Assembly: GCA_029879595.1 (NCBI GenBank)
Contig: JAOUPZ010000010.1
Coordinates: forward strand, 1-18,838
From: Deltaproteobacteria bacterium
GTDB lineage: Bacteria; SAR324; JACQKK01
Length of the DNA: 18,838 nt
Direction: 5' to 3'
In this document: in pieces, positions 1 through 7,382 of the stretch
Layout of the letters: each line of letters opens with the position of its first letter
Numbering within the stretch: the stretch's first letter is position 1
Notes under the pieces: model-generated
Seen by the model: the letters and a program-made list of their open reading frames with translations, nothing else
Told to the model about the DNA's origin: nothing
The model's database searches: none
Program-made: the position numbers and the translations under genes

Positions 1-118
1 CCCCCTTCACGCCGGGTACTCTTCTCAAGAAAAATAGGCTTGAGAACGCATGGAAGGGAACCAGTAAAAAAGAAGAACAGAGCAAGAACCCCTAGCCGCC
101 GTCAGGCGGCATCCCCCG
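1..118 (+). ncRNA. possible 3' end of a structured RNA (6S-like), partial
   Basis: No convincing protein is encoded here. The stretch holds a perfect 8-bp hairpin (TTCTCAAG at 22-29 with CTTGAGAA at 39-46), then a purine-rich linker, then a 6-bp GC hairpin with a GTCA loop (95-100 with 105-110), immediately before a strong plus-strand terminator. The end, GGCGGCATC followed by a C run, resembles the closing 3' strand of 6S RNA (ssrS), which in E. coli ends in a similar GCGGCATCTC. The 5' strand needed to prove the fold lies outside the window. The alternative is simply the 3' untranslated region of an upstream gene. Confidence 0.3.
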
Positions 119-153
119 AAACCCGACGCACCCCCCCTGCGTCGGGTTTTTAT
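119..153 (+). terminator. rho-independent terminator
   Basis: A perfect 12-bp stem (AAACCCGACGCA at 119-130 with TGCGTCGGGTTT at 138-149) encloses a loop of seven C and runs into TTTTTA. The T-run follows the stem only on the plus strand, so it ends a transcript that enters from the left edge of the window. Confidence 0.85.
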
Positions 154-169
154 TTTCGTATACGCCGAT

Positions 170-257
170 CAGCAGGTGATTCGCAGCAGGTGATTCGCAG
201 CAGGTGATTCGCAGCAGGTGATTCGCAGCAGGTAATTCGCAGCAGGTAATTCACAGG
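170..257. repeat. 14-bp tandem repeat, six copies
   Basis: The unit CAGCAGGTGATTCG is repeated head to tail: copies start at 170, 184, 198, 212, 226 and 240, followed by a partial copy (CAGG, 254-257). The first four copies are identical. The last two share a G-to-A change (GTAATT for GTGATT), and the sixth also ends in A. A unit of 14 does not keep a reading frame, so the array is non-coding. It sits between the terminator and the end of anmK. From 258 to 369 I see no further feature. Confidence 0.95.
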
Positions 258-369
258 AAGGGCCTTGCCGGCAATCCCCCGGCTTGCCGGATGGGCAGCC
301 GGGGAGAAATATCAGGGAAATATGCAAGGGGAAATTTCGCAGGCAGAGGCTGCAATGGCATCAGCCCGC

Positions 370-1575
370 TCAGTCGGGCAGGCTGATCTTGCCGAAGGAA
401 TACCGCCGGCCCTCGTCACCGCGCATCAGGGGTATGAAGCCCTCCCCGCAAAGGGACTCGTTGGCCAGCATGGCGAAAAGAACCGCCTCCTTGGCCTCCG
501 CCGGCACACCCAGTTCATCCACATCATGGAACTTAGGCTCCGGCAGACGCTCCTTCAGCCAGCGCTTGATCATGGGGTTCTTCCAGCCGCCCCCCGAACC
601 ATACAGGTGGGTATTGGAAAGGGAGGGGAGTTCTCCGGACAGGGCATCTCCGATGGTCTCGGCGGTCAGCCTTGTCAACGTGGCGATGAAGTCCAGCGGG
701 GAGAGAGCCAGGGTCTGAGCATGTTCCCAGGCTTCTCCCATATATGTGTCGCCGTAGGTCTCCGGTCCGGTGGACTTGGGATGACGGCGCTTGAAATACG
801 GATCGCTCAACAGCCACTCCAGCAGGTCATTGCTGACTGTGCCCTGGCGGGCCAGCAGGCCGTCTTTATCATAGCCGTCCTCGTTTTCCGGAAACAGCAT
901 CCTCACGGCCCGGTCGATCAGCGAGTTGCCCGGCCCGGTGTCCCCGAAAACGCTCAGCACGCCCGCCCCCTTGGGGGGCAGCCAGGTGAAGTTGGCGATT
1001 CCCCCGATGTTCAGCAATATCCGCGGGGTGGCACCGGCAAATACCAGGGTTTCCGCATAGGGGGCAATGGGCGCCCCCTCTCCCCCGCCGGCTATCTCCT
1101 TCTGCCTGAAATCGCTCAGGGTGATGATTCCCGTCCTGACAGCGATCAGGTCGCCATCGCCTATCTGCATGGTGGCGTGGCGGGTATGGCTCTCCTTCTT
1201 CCATGATCCCGGAGCATGGTAAATGGTCTGGCCATGGGAGGCGATCACATCCACCTGCGATGTCGGAACGCCCCACTCCTCAAGGGATGCCAACACCCAT
1301 GAGGCGTGCCTTTCCGCCAGCCAGGCGTTCAGGATGCATAAATCCCGCAGCACCACCACCTCCTGTGAAACAACCGAGCCGAGTTTCTCCCGGTCTTCGC
1401 GGGCATAGGGAATGGTCTTGGAGTTTAGGATTTCAAACTTGGTTTGAATCCCCGATCCACTTACCCTGCACAGCGCCAGATCAAGTCCGTCCATGGAGGT
1501 CCCCGACATCATCCCCAGTATAAAGCGCTCCTTCTTCTCAATCACGCGCAACAGGCGCAACATGCGGTTCTGCAT
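370..1575 (-). CDS. anmK: anhydro-N-acetylmuramic acid kinase
   Basis: AnmK phosphorylates and opens 1,6-anhydro-N-acetylmuramic acid to give MurNAc-6-phosphate, a cytoplasmic step in recycling peptidoglycan. Seen in the sequence: the N-terminal phosphate-binding motif MSGTSMDG (about residues 23-30), SHGQT (about 113-117), DFRQKEIAGGGEGAP (about 155-169), NIGGIANFTWLP (about 189-200), and FGDTGPGNSLID (about 210-221), which carries the likely catalytic aspartate. A Gly-rich YGSGGG block follows near the C-terminus. The frame is open to a TTG at 1659, but the ATG at 1575 is preferred because AAAGGAAAG lies about 9-12 nt upstream. The resulting 401 residues are near the family's usual 370-390. 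It is the last gene of a loose minus-strand group after recD2 and a small unknown gene. Confidence 0.93.
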   Translation of the reverse strand: MQNRMLRLLRVIEKKERFILGMMSGTSMDGLDLALCRVSGSGIQTKFEILNSKTIPYAREDREKLGSVVSQEVVVLRDLCILNAWLAERHASWVLASLEEWGVPTSQVDVIASHGQTIYHAPGSWKKESHTRHATMQIGDGDLIAVRTGIITLSDFRQKEIAGGGEGAPIAPYAETLVFAGATPRILLNIGGIANFTWLPPKGAGVLSVFGDTGPGNSLIDRAVRMLFPENEDGYDKDGLLARQGTVSNDLLEWLLSDPYFKRRHPKSTGPETYGDTYMGEAWEHAQTLALSPLDFIATLTRLTAETIGDALSGELPSLSNTHLYGSGGGWKNPMIKRWLKERLPEPKFHDVDELGVPAEAKEAVLFAMLANESLCGEGFIPLMRGDEGRRYSFGKISLPD

Positions 1576-1609
1576 GGTTCTGGTCTTTCCTTTAGTATCA
1601 AATAGCTTC

Positions 1610-1663
1610 GAATTATTTATTGTCCGGACCCGACAGAATAATTCGGGTTCGACTCTCAACCAA
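1610..1663 (-). promoter_or_regulatory. anmK leader: candidate weak promoter and competing hairpins
   Basis: On the minus strand TTGGTT (1658-1663) and TATTCT (1635-1640) are separated by 17 bp, a weak sigma-70-like pair 60 bp upstream of the anmK start. An exact 8-bp inverted repeat (1610-1617 with 1637-1644, GAATTATT/AATAATTC) overlaps a second hairpin (GACCCG at 1627-1632 with CGGGTT at 1644-1649). The two pairings share a base and interleave, so a transcript covering them could hold only one or would form a pseudoknot. Confidence 0.25.
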
Positions 1664-1766
1664 CTCCAAAAACCTGACCACCGCTACCCGGATGGCCTTT
1701 CCCCAGGTTCAGGCAGGGCTCCCGGTTGATCCTATCTGACCGGGCAGGCGGAACTCGAAGTGCGGA

Positions 1767-1792
1767 CACGACCGGCAATCCTCCCGGCCGTG
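1767..1792 (-). other. stable hairpin just after the 97-residue gene
   Basis: On the minus strand CACGGCCGG pairs with CCGGTCGTG (one G-T pair) around an 8-nt loop, starting 8 nt after the stop codon of the upstream gene. No T-run follows, so it is not a standard rho-independent terminator. It may act as a 3' stabiliser or a weak pause. Confidence 0.35.
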
Positions 1793-1800
1793 CGCCCCAC

Positions 1801-2094
1801 TCAGAAGTTCTGCTCAATCAACTTGCGGAGGGTTTGAATCTCCTCCTCCATTTCCCCCCTGATGTTGGCCTCCTGATAGGGGTCCTTGATCTTGCGTTCC
1901 AGCTTTTCCAGGCGTTCCCGGCACATGTCAAGCATCTGCTGGGAGATCTCCACCTCCCAGTGGTGCTCAGGGTCAGGAACCGTGACCATGGAAACCCCGC
2001 CGGAATGGCTTTGATAGCGCACCAGCCAGCCACCCTGCACCTTGACCCTCATCGTTTGCGGATCAAGCGCTTCCCACTCAAATTTTATTTTCAT
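1801..2094 (-). CDS. uncharacterised 97-residue protein with a helical C-terminus
   Basis: I do not recognise the family. The first half reads like a small beta-rich domain (aromatic/basic alternation around WLVRYQSHSGGVSMVTVPD), and the second half (about residues 52-97) is highly charged and amphipathic, with the look of a short coiled coil (RERLEKLERKIKD, then GEMEEEIQTLRKLIEQ). There is no signal peptide or membrane segment, so it is probably cytoplasmic. The start is ATG; only a weak purine stretch precedes it. It lies 164 bp after recD2 and 225 bp before anmK in the same direction and may be cotranscribed. The coding appearance (charged helix, clean start and stop) favours a real gene, with function unknown. 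Confidence 0.7.
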   Translation of the reverse strand: MKIKFEWEALDPQTMRVKVQGGWLVRYQSHSGGVSMVTVPDPEHHWEVEISQQMLDMCRERLEKLERKIKDPYQEANIRGEMEEEIQTLRKLIEQNF

Positions 2095-2258
2095 CCCGTG
2101 TACGGCAAAGGTTGAAAACTTCCGGCGGTTTCAGTTCCTTGAGCCTAGGCTTTTCCCGGCCCGGCGTTACCAGCCTGGACAAGGGTGACCCCGGAACATC
2201 CACCGCATTCATTCCCCCGAGTTTATCGGTGTAATACTAGCTCATATTTCCGGATATG

Positions 2259-4484
2259 TCATGAGTCTGCGGAAAAATGTGCGACCAGCCTTTCCAGCAG
2301 TCCGGTATGGCGGACAACCGGGCGGGCGTTATGCACCGCCAGCGACACGGCGCGCTTTGTTCCTATCAGAACAACCAGGCCCCGGCCCCTGGTGATGGCC
2401 GTATAGAGCAGGTTGCGCTGCAGCATGATGGCGTGATGGGTGGTCAGGGGGAGGATCACCGCGGGGTATTCGCTCCCCTGCGATTTGTGGACGGTGATGG
2501 CATAGCCCAGGGTCACATTGTCCATGCCCTTGCGGTCCATCCACACCCTGTTGCCCTCAAAATCGATGGCCAGCTGCCCGGACTCGCTGTTGTAGGCCAC
2601 CACCTCGCCCATGTCGCCATTGAAGACCTCCTTCTCGTAATCGTTCCTGGTCTGCATGACCTTGTCCCCCACCCTGAAGCTCCGGCCGCCGATGATGGCC
2701 TCCTGGCCGTCCGGGTTCAGCCACTGGCGCAGCATCTGGTTCAGGTTGCGCGCCCCGGTAAGCCCCCTGTGCATGGGCGTTATCACCTGGACATCGTTTT
2801 TAGGCTCCAGGTTGAACCGGCGGGGAATGCGCTCCATGAGCATGGTGCGGATTTTTTCCACGATCCGCTCCGGTTCGGCCTCCTCGATGAAGTAAAAGTC
2901 GCTGAGTTCGTCGCCGGCAGGGCGGGAAAGGTCCGGCATCCGGCCCTTGCGGATGTTGTGGGCGTTGGCGGTGATGCGGCTCTGCTCCGACTGGCGGAAG
3001 ATGGTCTCCAGCCGGGATACGGCAAAGGAGCCGGATTCGATCAGGTCCCCCAGGATCCTGCCGGGGCCCACCGAGGGCAGCTGATCCACATCCCCCACCA
3101 GGATCAGGCGGGCGTGGGTGGGGGTAGCCGCCAGCAGAGCCGCCAGCAGCAAGGTGTCTATCATGGAGCTTTCGTCCACGATGATCAGTTCCATCTCCAG
3201 CTGACAGTCCCTGTTACGGCGGAAGCCCACGGGGCTGGCCTCCAGCAGCCTGTGCAGGGTCGTGGCCTGCTGGCCGGTGGCCTCGCCCAGCCGCTTGGCC
3301 GCCTTGCCGGTGGGCGCGGCCAGAGCCACCTGGGGCATGGTGCCCGCCACCATCCCCAGGATGAACCTGATAATGGTGGTCTTGCCGGTGCCGGGCCCGC
3401 CGGTGATAACCAGGAGCTTGTGGCTCAGGGCATCCTCCACGGCCTGGCGCTGGGCCGCGCTGAGGCTTATACCCGTGGCTCCCTCCATGGCGGATACGGT
3501 CTCGGTTATCTCCTTGAAGCGGGTGAAGGCCGCTCCCCCCGCAATCCGGCCGAGGTCCTCGCTGATGGAGTCCTCCGCCTTGCGCATCCGGCCATACTGG
3601 ACCAGGGGCGGGGCGTCGGGCTCGGCGAGGCGCTCCAGCAGGCTCAGCAGGCCATCACCCAGCAGGGTCTCCAGAGCCTTCTCCACCAGCTCCGGGGCCA
3701 CCTGAAGCAGTTCGGCCGCGGACGACAGGAGCATGGTTCTGGGCAGGCCCGTATGCCCTTCCTGGGAGGCCTCGTCCAGGGCATGCATCACACCGGCCTC
3801 CACCCGGGCCGGGGACTCCATGGCCAGCCCCATGTTGCGGGCAATCTGGTCGGCGCTGCGGAATCCGATCCCCTGAATGTCCATAACCAGCCGGTAGGGA
3901 TTGTTCTTGATGGTCTCCACGGCCATCACGCCATAGGCGCTGAATATCCGCTCGGCGAACAGCGGGGAGATTCCCACCGAGTGACAGAACACGATTATCT
4001 CGCGCTTGACACGGGTCTCGGCCCAGGATTCACGCAGTCCGGTGAGAACCTTGGCGGGAAACTTGGGCACTTCCAGCAGCTTCTCGGGGGTCTCGTCGAT
4101 CACCCGGAAGGTATCCTTGCCGAAGATTTTCACGATGCGCTCGGCCAGCTTGGGGCCCACGCCGTGAATGTTGTGCTCCAGATACAGCGCGATGCCCTCC
4201 AGGGTGGCCGGCTCCAGCACCAGAAAGGACCTGACATGGAACTGTGTGCCATAGCTGGGATGCTCCTCCCAGTTGCCCCAGATCTTGATGCGCTCGCCCT
4301 TGCGCACACTGGGCAGGATTCCCCTGATGACGGCCTCCCCCCGGAAGCGCCCCCCCTCGTCCACCGACAGGCGCCCCACCAAAAACCCGTTTTCATCGTT
4401 GGAAAATGTTATGTGTTCCAGGTGCCCCGTGATGGCTTCCTGTTGCTCCGCATCGGGGGCATCCTGTTCGGGATAAGGGCTCAC
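2259..4484 (-). CDS. recD2: RecD2-type ATP-dependent DNA helicase (RecD-like, superfamily 1B)
   Basis: This is a 5'-3' DNA helicase of the RecD2/YrrC type, which works apart from RecBC in DNA repair and fork maintenance. Seen in order: an N-terminal beta domain (1-95), helix-hairpin-helix DNA-binding segments (about 105-115, IHGVGPKLAERI, and about 201-216, MDIQGIGFRSADQIA), Walker A GGPGTGKTT (about 362-370), Walker B VDESSMID (about 436-443), GDVDQLPSVGPG (about 464-475), TIFRQ (about 494-498), ITPMHRG (about 568-574), VHKSQGSEYP (about 665-674) and YTAITRG (about 694-700). At 741 residues it is close to Deinococcus RecD2 and slightly shorter than Bacillus YrrC. The start is GTG; no in-frame ATG lies upstream. 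It diverges from argS across a 235-bp spacer. No recB or recC is in the window. Confidence 0.95.
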   Translation of the reverse strand: MSPYPEQDAPDAEQQEAITGHLEHITFSNDENGFLVGRLSVDEGGRFRGEAVIRGILPSVRKGERIKIWGNWEEHPSYGTQFHVRSFLVLEPATLEGIALYLEHNIHGVGPKLAERIVKIFGKDTFRVIDETPEKLLEVPKFPAKVLTGLRESWAETRVKREIIVFCHSVGISPLFAERIFSAYGVMAVETIKNNPYRLVMDIQGIGFRSADQIARNMGLAMESPARVEAGVMHALDEASQEGHTGLPRTMLLSSAAELLQVAPELVEKALETLLGDGLLSLLERLAEPDAPPLVQYGRMRKAEDSISEDLGRIAGGAAFTRFKEITETVSAMEGATGISLSAAQRQAVEDALSHKLLVITGGPGTGKTTIIRFILGMVAGTMPQVALAAPTGKAAKRLGEATGQQATTLHRLLEASPVGFRRNRDCQLEMELIIVDESSMIDTLLLAALLAATPTHARLILVGDVDQLPSVGPGRILGDLIESGSFAVSRLETIFRQSEQSRITANAHNIRKGRMPDLSRPAGDELSDFYFIEEAEPERIVEKIRTMLMERIPRRFNLEPKNDVQVITPMHRGLTGARNLNQMLRQWLNPDGQEAIIGGRSFRVGDKVMQTRNDYEKEVFNGDMGEVVAYNSESGQLAIDFEGNRVWMDRKGMDNVTLGYAITVHKSQGSEYPAVILPLTTHHAIMLQRNLLYTAITRGRGLVVLIGTKRAVSLAVHNARPVVRHTGLLERLVAHFSADS

Positions 4485-4719
4485 GCCTGTTCTCTGCTGG
4501 TGTTCAGGAGCCCACAGGGCTCCGGATGACTGACCGGGATTTTTCGCACTCTTGAAGATTACAGGGCAGGGCCTGCTGAGGCAATCGTCGCCGCCGGCAC
4601 CGCATTGGCTTATCGCGCGCTTTGGGTTAGCGTGAAATAATATGCCGGTATAGATCAGGGCCGGCCCGCGAACTGAGTTTCAGCAGGTTTTTCAGAAAGA
4701 ACTATCGGAATACTAGAGA

Positions 4720-6549
4720 ATGGACCCATTTGTTGAGGAGATACTGGAGCTGGTGGGCACAGCCCTCCGGCAGGCCGGAGCGGCGGAACTGCCTGAGGGC
4801 CTGGCCCGGATGATAGAGCGCCCCCCCGACCCGGCCATGGGCGACTATGCCATGCCCTGCTTCACCCTGGCCAAGGCCCTGCGCAAGCCGCCGCCGGCCA
4901 TATCCTCAGAGCTGGCCGCGGTTATCGGGGAAAGGCTGACCGGCTCCAGACTGCTGTCCGGGGTGGTGGCCGCCGGCCCCTACCTGAACTTCCGGGTGAA
5001 CACCGCCGCCATGGCCGGGCTCACCGTACCCGCCATCCTGGACGGCTCGTACTTCGGGCGCAACCGGGAGCGACAGGGGGATGACACAACCGCTGAGAAG
5101 GTGATGGTGGAATACTCCCAGCCCAACACCCACAAGGCGTTCCATGTGGGACACATGCGCAACGTGGCCCTGGGGGACGCCCTGGTGCGCATCCTGGAAT
5201 ACGACGGGCGGCAGGTGGTGGCCGCCAACTATATCGGGGACGTGGGCACGCACATCGCACGCTGCCTGTGGTACTACGAGAACCACCGGGAAGAACTGCC
5301 CCCCCAATACCATGAGCCGCCGGGCGAGGAACACCCGGAGGAACGGGGCGAATGGCTGGGAATGCTCTACACGGCGGCGGTGCAGAAAATAACCGGCAGC
5401 GAGGAGCAGGTGCGGCTGCACTACGACCGCGAGGTAAGCCGGGTCCTGCAGGCCCTGGAATCACGCGAGGGCGAAGTATTCGCCCTGTGGGAGCAGACCA
5501 GAGCCTGGTCCCTGGAGGCGTTTGGTGAGATTTACCGCTGGCTGGGGGCGCGCTTTGATCATGTCTTCTACGAGTCGGATATGGACCGGCTGGGACGCCA
5601 GATGGTGGACGACGGGCTGGCAGCGGGAGTGTTCGTGCATTCCCAGGGCGCCGTGGGAACCGACATGGAGGAACACGGCCTGGGCTTCTTCCTGGTGCTC
5701 AAGGGCGACGGCACCACGCTGTATGCCACCAAGGATCTGGCCCTGGCCCGCATCAAGTTCGAGCAGTTCGGCATCGCCCGCTCCATATATGTGGTGGGTG
5801 CCGAGCAGAAGCTGCACTTCCGGCAGGTCTTCAAAAGCCTGGAACTGCTGGGATTCTCACAGGCCACGCTCTGCCACCATCTGGCCTACGGGCTGGTGGT
5901 GCTGCCGGAGGGCAAGATGAGCTCCCGCCAGGGCAACACCATCCCCTTCTCCCAGCTCAGACGGGAGGTGAACGACTATATCGAGACCAACTACATGTCG
6001 GCCCACCGCGAAGCGGGAATCGGAGAGGATGACGGCCTGTGGAGCGCGGAGGAGATTCAGGAGACCACCCGGCGCATCGCCGTGGCCGGCATCCGCTACG
6101 GCATGGTCAAGCAGGACCCCGCCCGGCAGATCGTATTCAACCTGGAGGACTGGCTGGTCAGCGAAGGGGACACGGGGACCTATCTTTGTTACGCCTACAC
6201 GCGCATCCAGAGCGTGCTCAGGCAGGTGCAGCAGGCCCGGGGCGCCGAGCCTGATCCGGCGGCACCGCTGGAGGCCCTCACCCACGAGAATGAACGGGCG
6301 TTGATCAGCGATCTGCACGACTTCAACCGGGTGGCCCGCCGGGCGGCGGAAAATCTGGCCCCGCACCTGGTGGCCAATGCGGTGTTCCAGCTATGCAAGT
6401 CCTTCAGCCGGGCCTATGCCACCTGCCCGGTGCTGCGTGCGGAAACGGAGGAGTTGATGGCCGCGCGGCTGGCCCTGTTCGCCGCCACGGGCAGACTGCT
6501 GCTGGAAGGCCTGCGGATGCTGGGCATCGAGCCCCCGGAACGGATGTAG
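4720..6549 (+). CDS. argS: arginine--tRNA ligase
   Basis: ArgRS charges tRNA-Arg with arginine using ATP (class Ia, cytoplasmic). Seen: an N-terminal Add-1 tRNA D-loop binding domain (about 1-95); the HIGH signature as HVGH (142-145) within PNTHKAFHVGHMRN; the Rossmann catalytic core including YIGDVGTHIA; the KMSKS loop as KMSSRQGN (399-406); and a C-terminal helical DALR anticodon-binding domain from about DTGTYLCYAYTRIQS to the end. At 609 residues it is some 30-50 longer than many bacterial ArgRS, mainly because of an acidic, Pro-rich insertion after ANYIGDVG. The start is ATG with only a weak Shine-Dalgarno (AGAGA close to the start). It is the only clear plus-strand gene here. It ends 8 bp from the convergent ATPase gene, with no hairpin terminator visible between them. 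Confidence 0.97.
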   Translation: MDPFVEEILELVGTALRQAGAAELPEGLARMIERPPDPAMGDYAMPCFTLAKALRKPPPAISSELAAVIGERLTGSRLLSGVVAAGPYLNFRVNTAAMAGLTVPAILDGSYFGRNRERQGDDTTAEKVMVEYSQPNTHKAFHVGHMRNVALGDALVRILEYDGRQVVAANYIGDVGTHIARCLWYYENHREELPPQYHEPPGEEHPEERGEWLGMLYTAAVQKITGSEEQVRLHYDREVSRVLQALESREGEVFALWEQTRAWSLEAFGEIYRWLGARFDHVFYESDMDRLGRQMVDDGLAAGVFVHSQGAVGTDMEEHGLGFFLVLKGDGTTLYATKDLALARIKFEQFGIARSIYVVGAEQKLHFRQVFKSLELLGFSQATLCHHLAYGLVVLPEGKMSSRQGNTIPFSQLRREVNDYIETNYMSAHREAGIGEDDGLWSAEEIQETTRRIAVAGIRYGMVKQDPARQIVFNLEDWLVSEGDTGTYLCYAYTRIQSVLRQVQQARGAEPDPAAPLEALTHENERALISDLHDFNRVARRAAENLAPHLVANAVFQLCKSFSRAYATCPVLRAETEELMAARLALFAATGRLLLEGLRMLGIEPPERM

Positions 6550-6557
6550 CCCGCCCG

Positions 6558-7382
6558 TCAGGCAGGCACTATCTTCTCGATCTGCCAGACCTCCTCGTCC
6601 GGGAGGGGGTTGAATGGCAGAACGCCGATTACCGTGCCCTTGATGGTATCGGCCAGCCGGATGAACTCCAGGTCGGCCTGCTTCAGTTCCTGGGGCAGCC
6701 GCTCCATCTGATAGAAGGTATGGCGGGCCCTCCGCAGCCGGTGCAGCGCCGGGTCGGCCGGCAGACCCAGCAGCGGGAACAGCCGGGTGCGGTTCACGAA
6801 TTCATCGAAGAGTTCCCGGCGGAACAGGCGGTTGCCCGCCACCCCCAGCAGCCTCATCCGGGTCTGCATTTCGTGGCTTCCGATCAGCACGGCCCGCAAC
6901 ACCCTGTTGGCCACAAAAAAAGATTCCACCTCATCGGTAACCACCAGCAGGCCCTGGTCCACCCGCCGGAAGATCTGAAGGTGGCTGCCATCAAATCGCT
7001 CCTCGTTGATATCGAAGATAATCTGGTCGTAGCGTTTCCACAGGTTAAACACATCGAAGGTGAGAAAGGTCTCCTCCAGCACCGCCGCGTAGGAGCCCGC
7101 CAGCAGGGGCGAGGCACCCAGCTCCATCACATCCACATACTCAGACACGGAAAAGGCGAGGGCTTCCTGGGGAATCTCGTCATGGATAAAGTTGCAGGCG
7201 GCCAGCTCATCCATCAGGCAGGTCACGGGCTCTGTGGTCAGGGCCCGGTGCAGGTCCTGTTTCTGGTCACACCCCACCAGCAGCGTTTTCACGCCGATGC
7301 TGCCCAGCGCCATTGCCAGATGTGAGGCGATAAAGGTCTTGCCCGAGCCGCCCCTGCCCATGATGGCCGTGGTAACTGTCAT
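6558..7382 (-). CDS. NifH/BchX-like P-loop ATPase lacking the Fe-S cluster cysteines
   Basis: A 274-residue SIMIBI-class ATPase. The N-terminus holds a deviant Walker A, GRGGSGKT (9-16), and VGCDQKQD (36-43), the counterpart of the GCDPKxD switch I of NifH/BchL/BchX. The Walker-B-like aspartate is in IIFDINEE (about 121-128). The C-terminal half (LLGVAGNRLFRRELFDEF, later RRARHTF and QADLEFIRLAD) lines up by eye with the NifH end. Odd points: the first NifH cluster cysteine position falls in AGSYAAV (Ser97 region), the second falls in a cysteine-free INEERFDG, and the signature lysine of GKGG is Arg10. It is therefore unlikely to be an iron protein and more likely an ATP-driven partner or positioning protein. 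Its ATG overlaps the upstream stop (ATGA). It has no ribosome site of its own, so translation is probably coupled. Alternative label: ParA/MinD-like protein. Confidence 0.75.
   Translation of the reverse strand: MTVTTAIMGRGGSGKTFIASHLAMALGSIGVKTLLVGCDQKQDLHRALTTEPVTCLMDELAACNFIHDEIPQEALAFSVSEYVDVMELGASPLLAGSYAAVLEETFLTFDVFNLWKRYDQIIFDINEERFDGSHLQIFRRVDQGLLVVTDEVESFFVANRVLRAVLIGSHEMQTRMRLLGVAGNRLFRRELFDEFVNRTRLFPLLGLPADPALHRLRRARHTFYQMERLPQELKQADLEFIRLADTIKGTVIGVLPFNPLPDEEVWQIEKIVPA

Noticed and set aside
1640..1660. tRNA T-loop-like GGGTTCGACTC
   Set aside because: The flanks do not pair as a T-stem, and no D-arm, anticodon arm or acceptor stem is present.
2277..4529. 750-residue open frame on the plus strand across recD2
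   Set aside because: It lies wholly opposite a gene with all RecD2 motifs; its Gly/His/Gln-rich sequence is typical of the antisense of a GC-rich gene and shows no domain.
4627..4655. TTAGCG-N16-TATAGA as an argS promoter
   Set aside because: The -35 match is only 3 of 6; the AT-rich 235-bp spacer probably holds promoters for both recD2 and argS, but none can be fixed from sequence.
6550..6557. Bidirectional terminator between argS and the ATPase gene
   Set aside because: The gap is 8 bp and no hairpin spans it.
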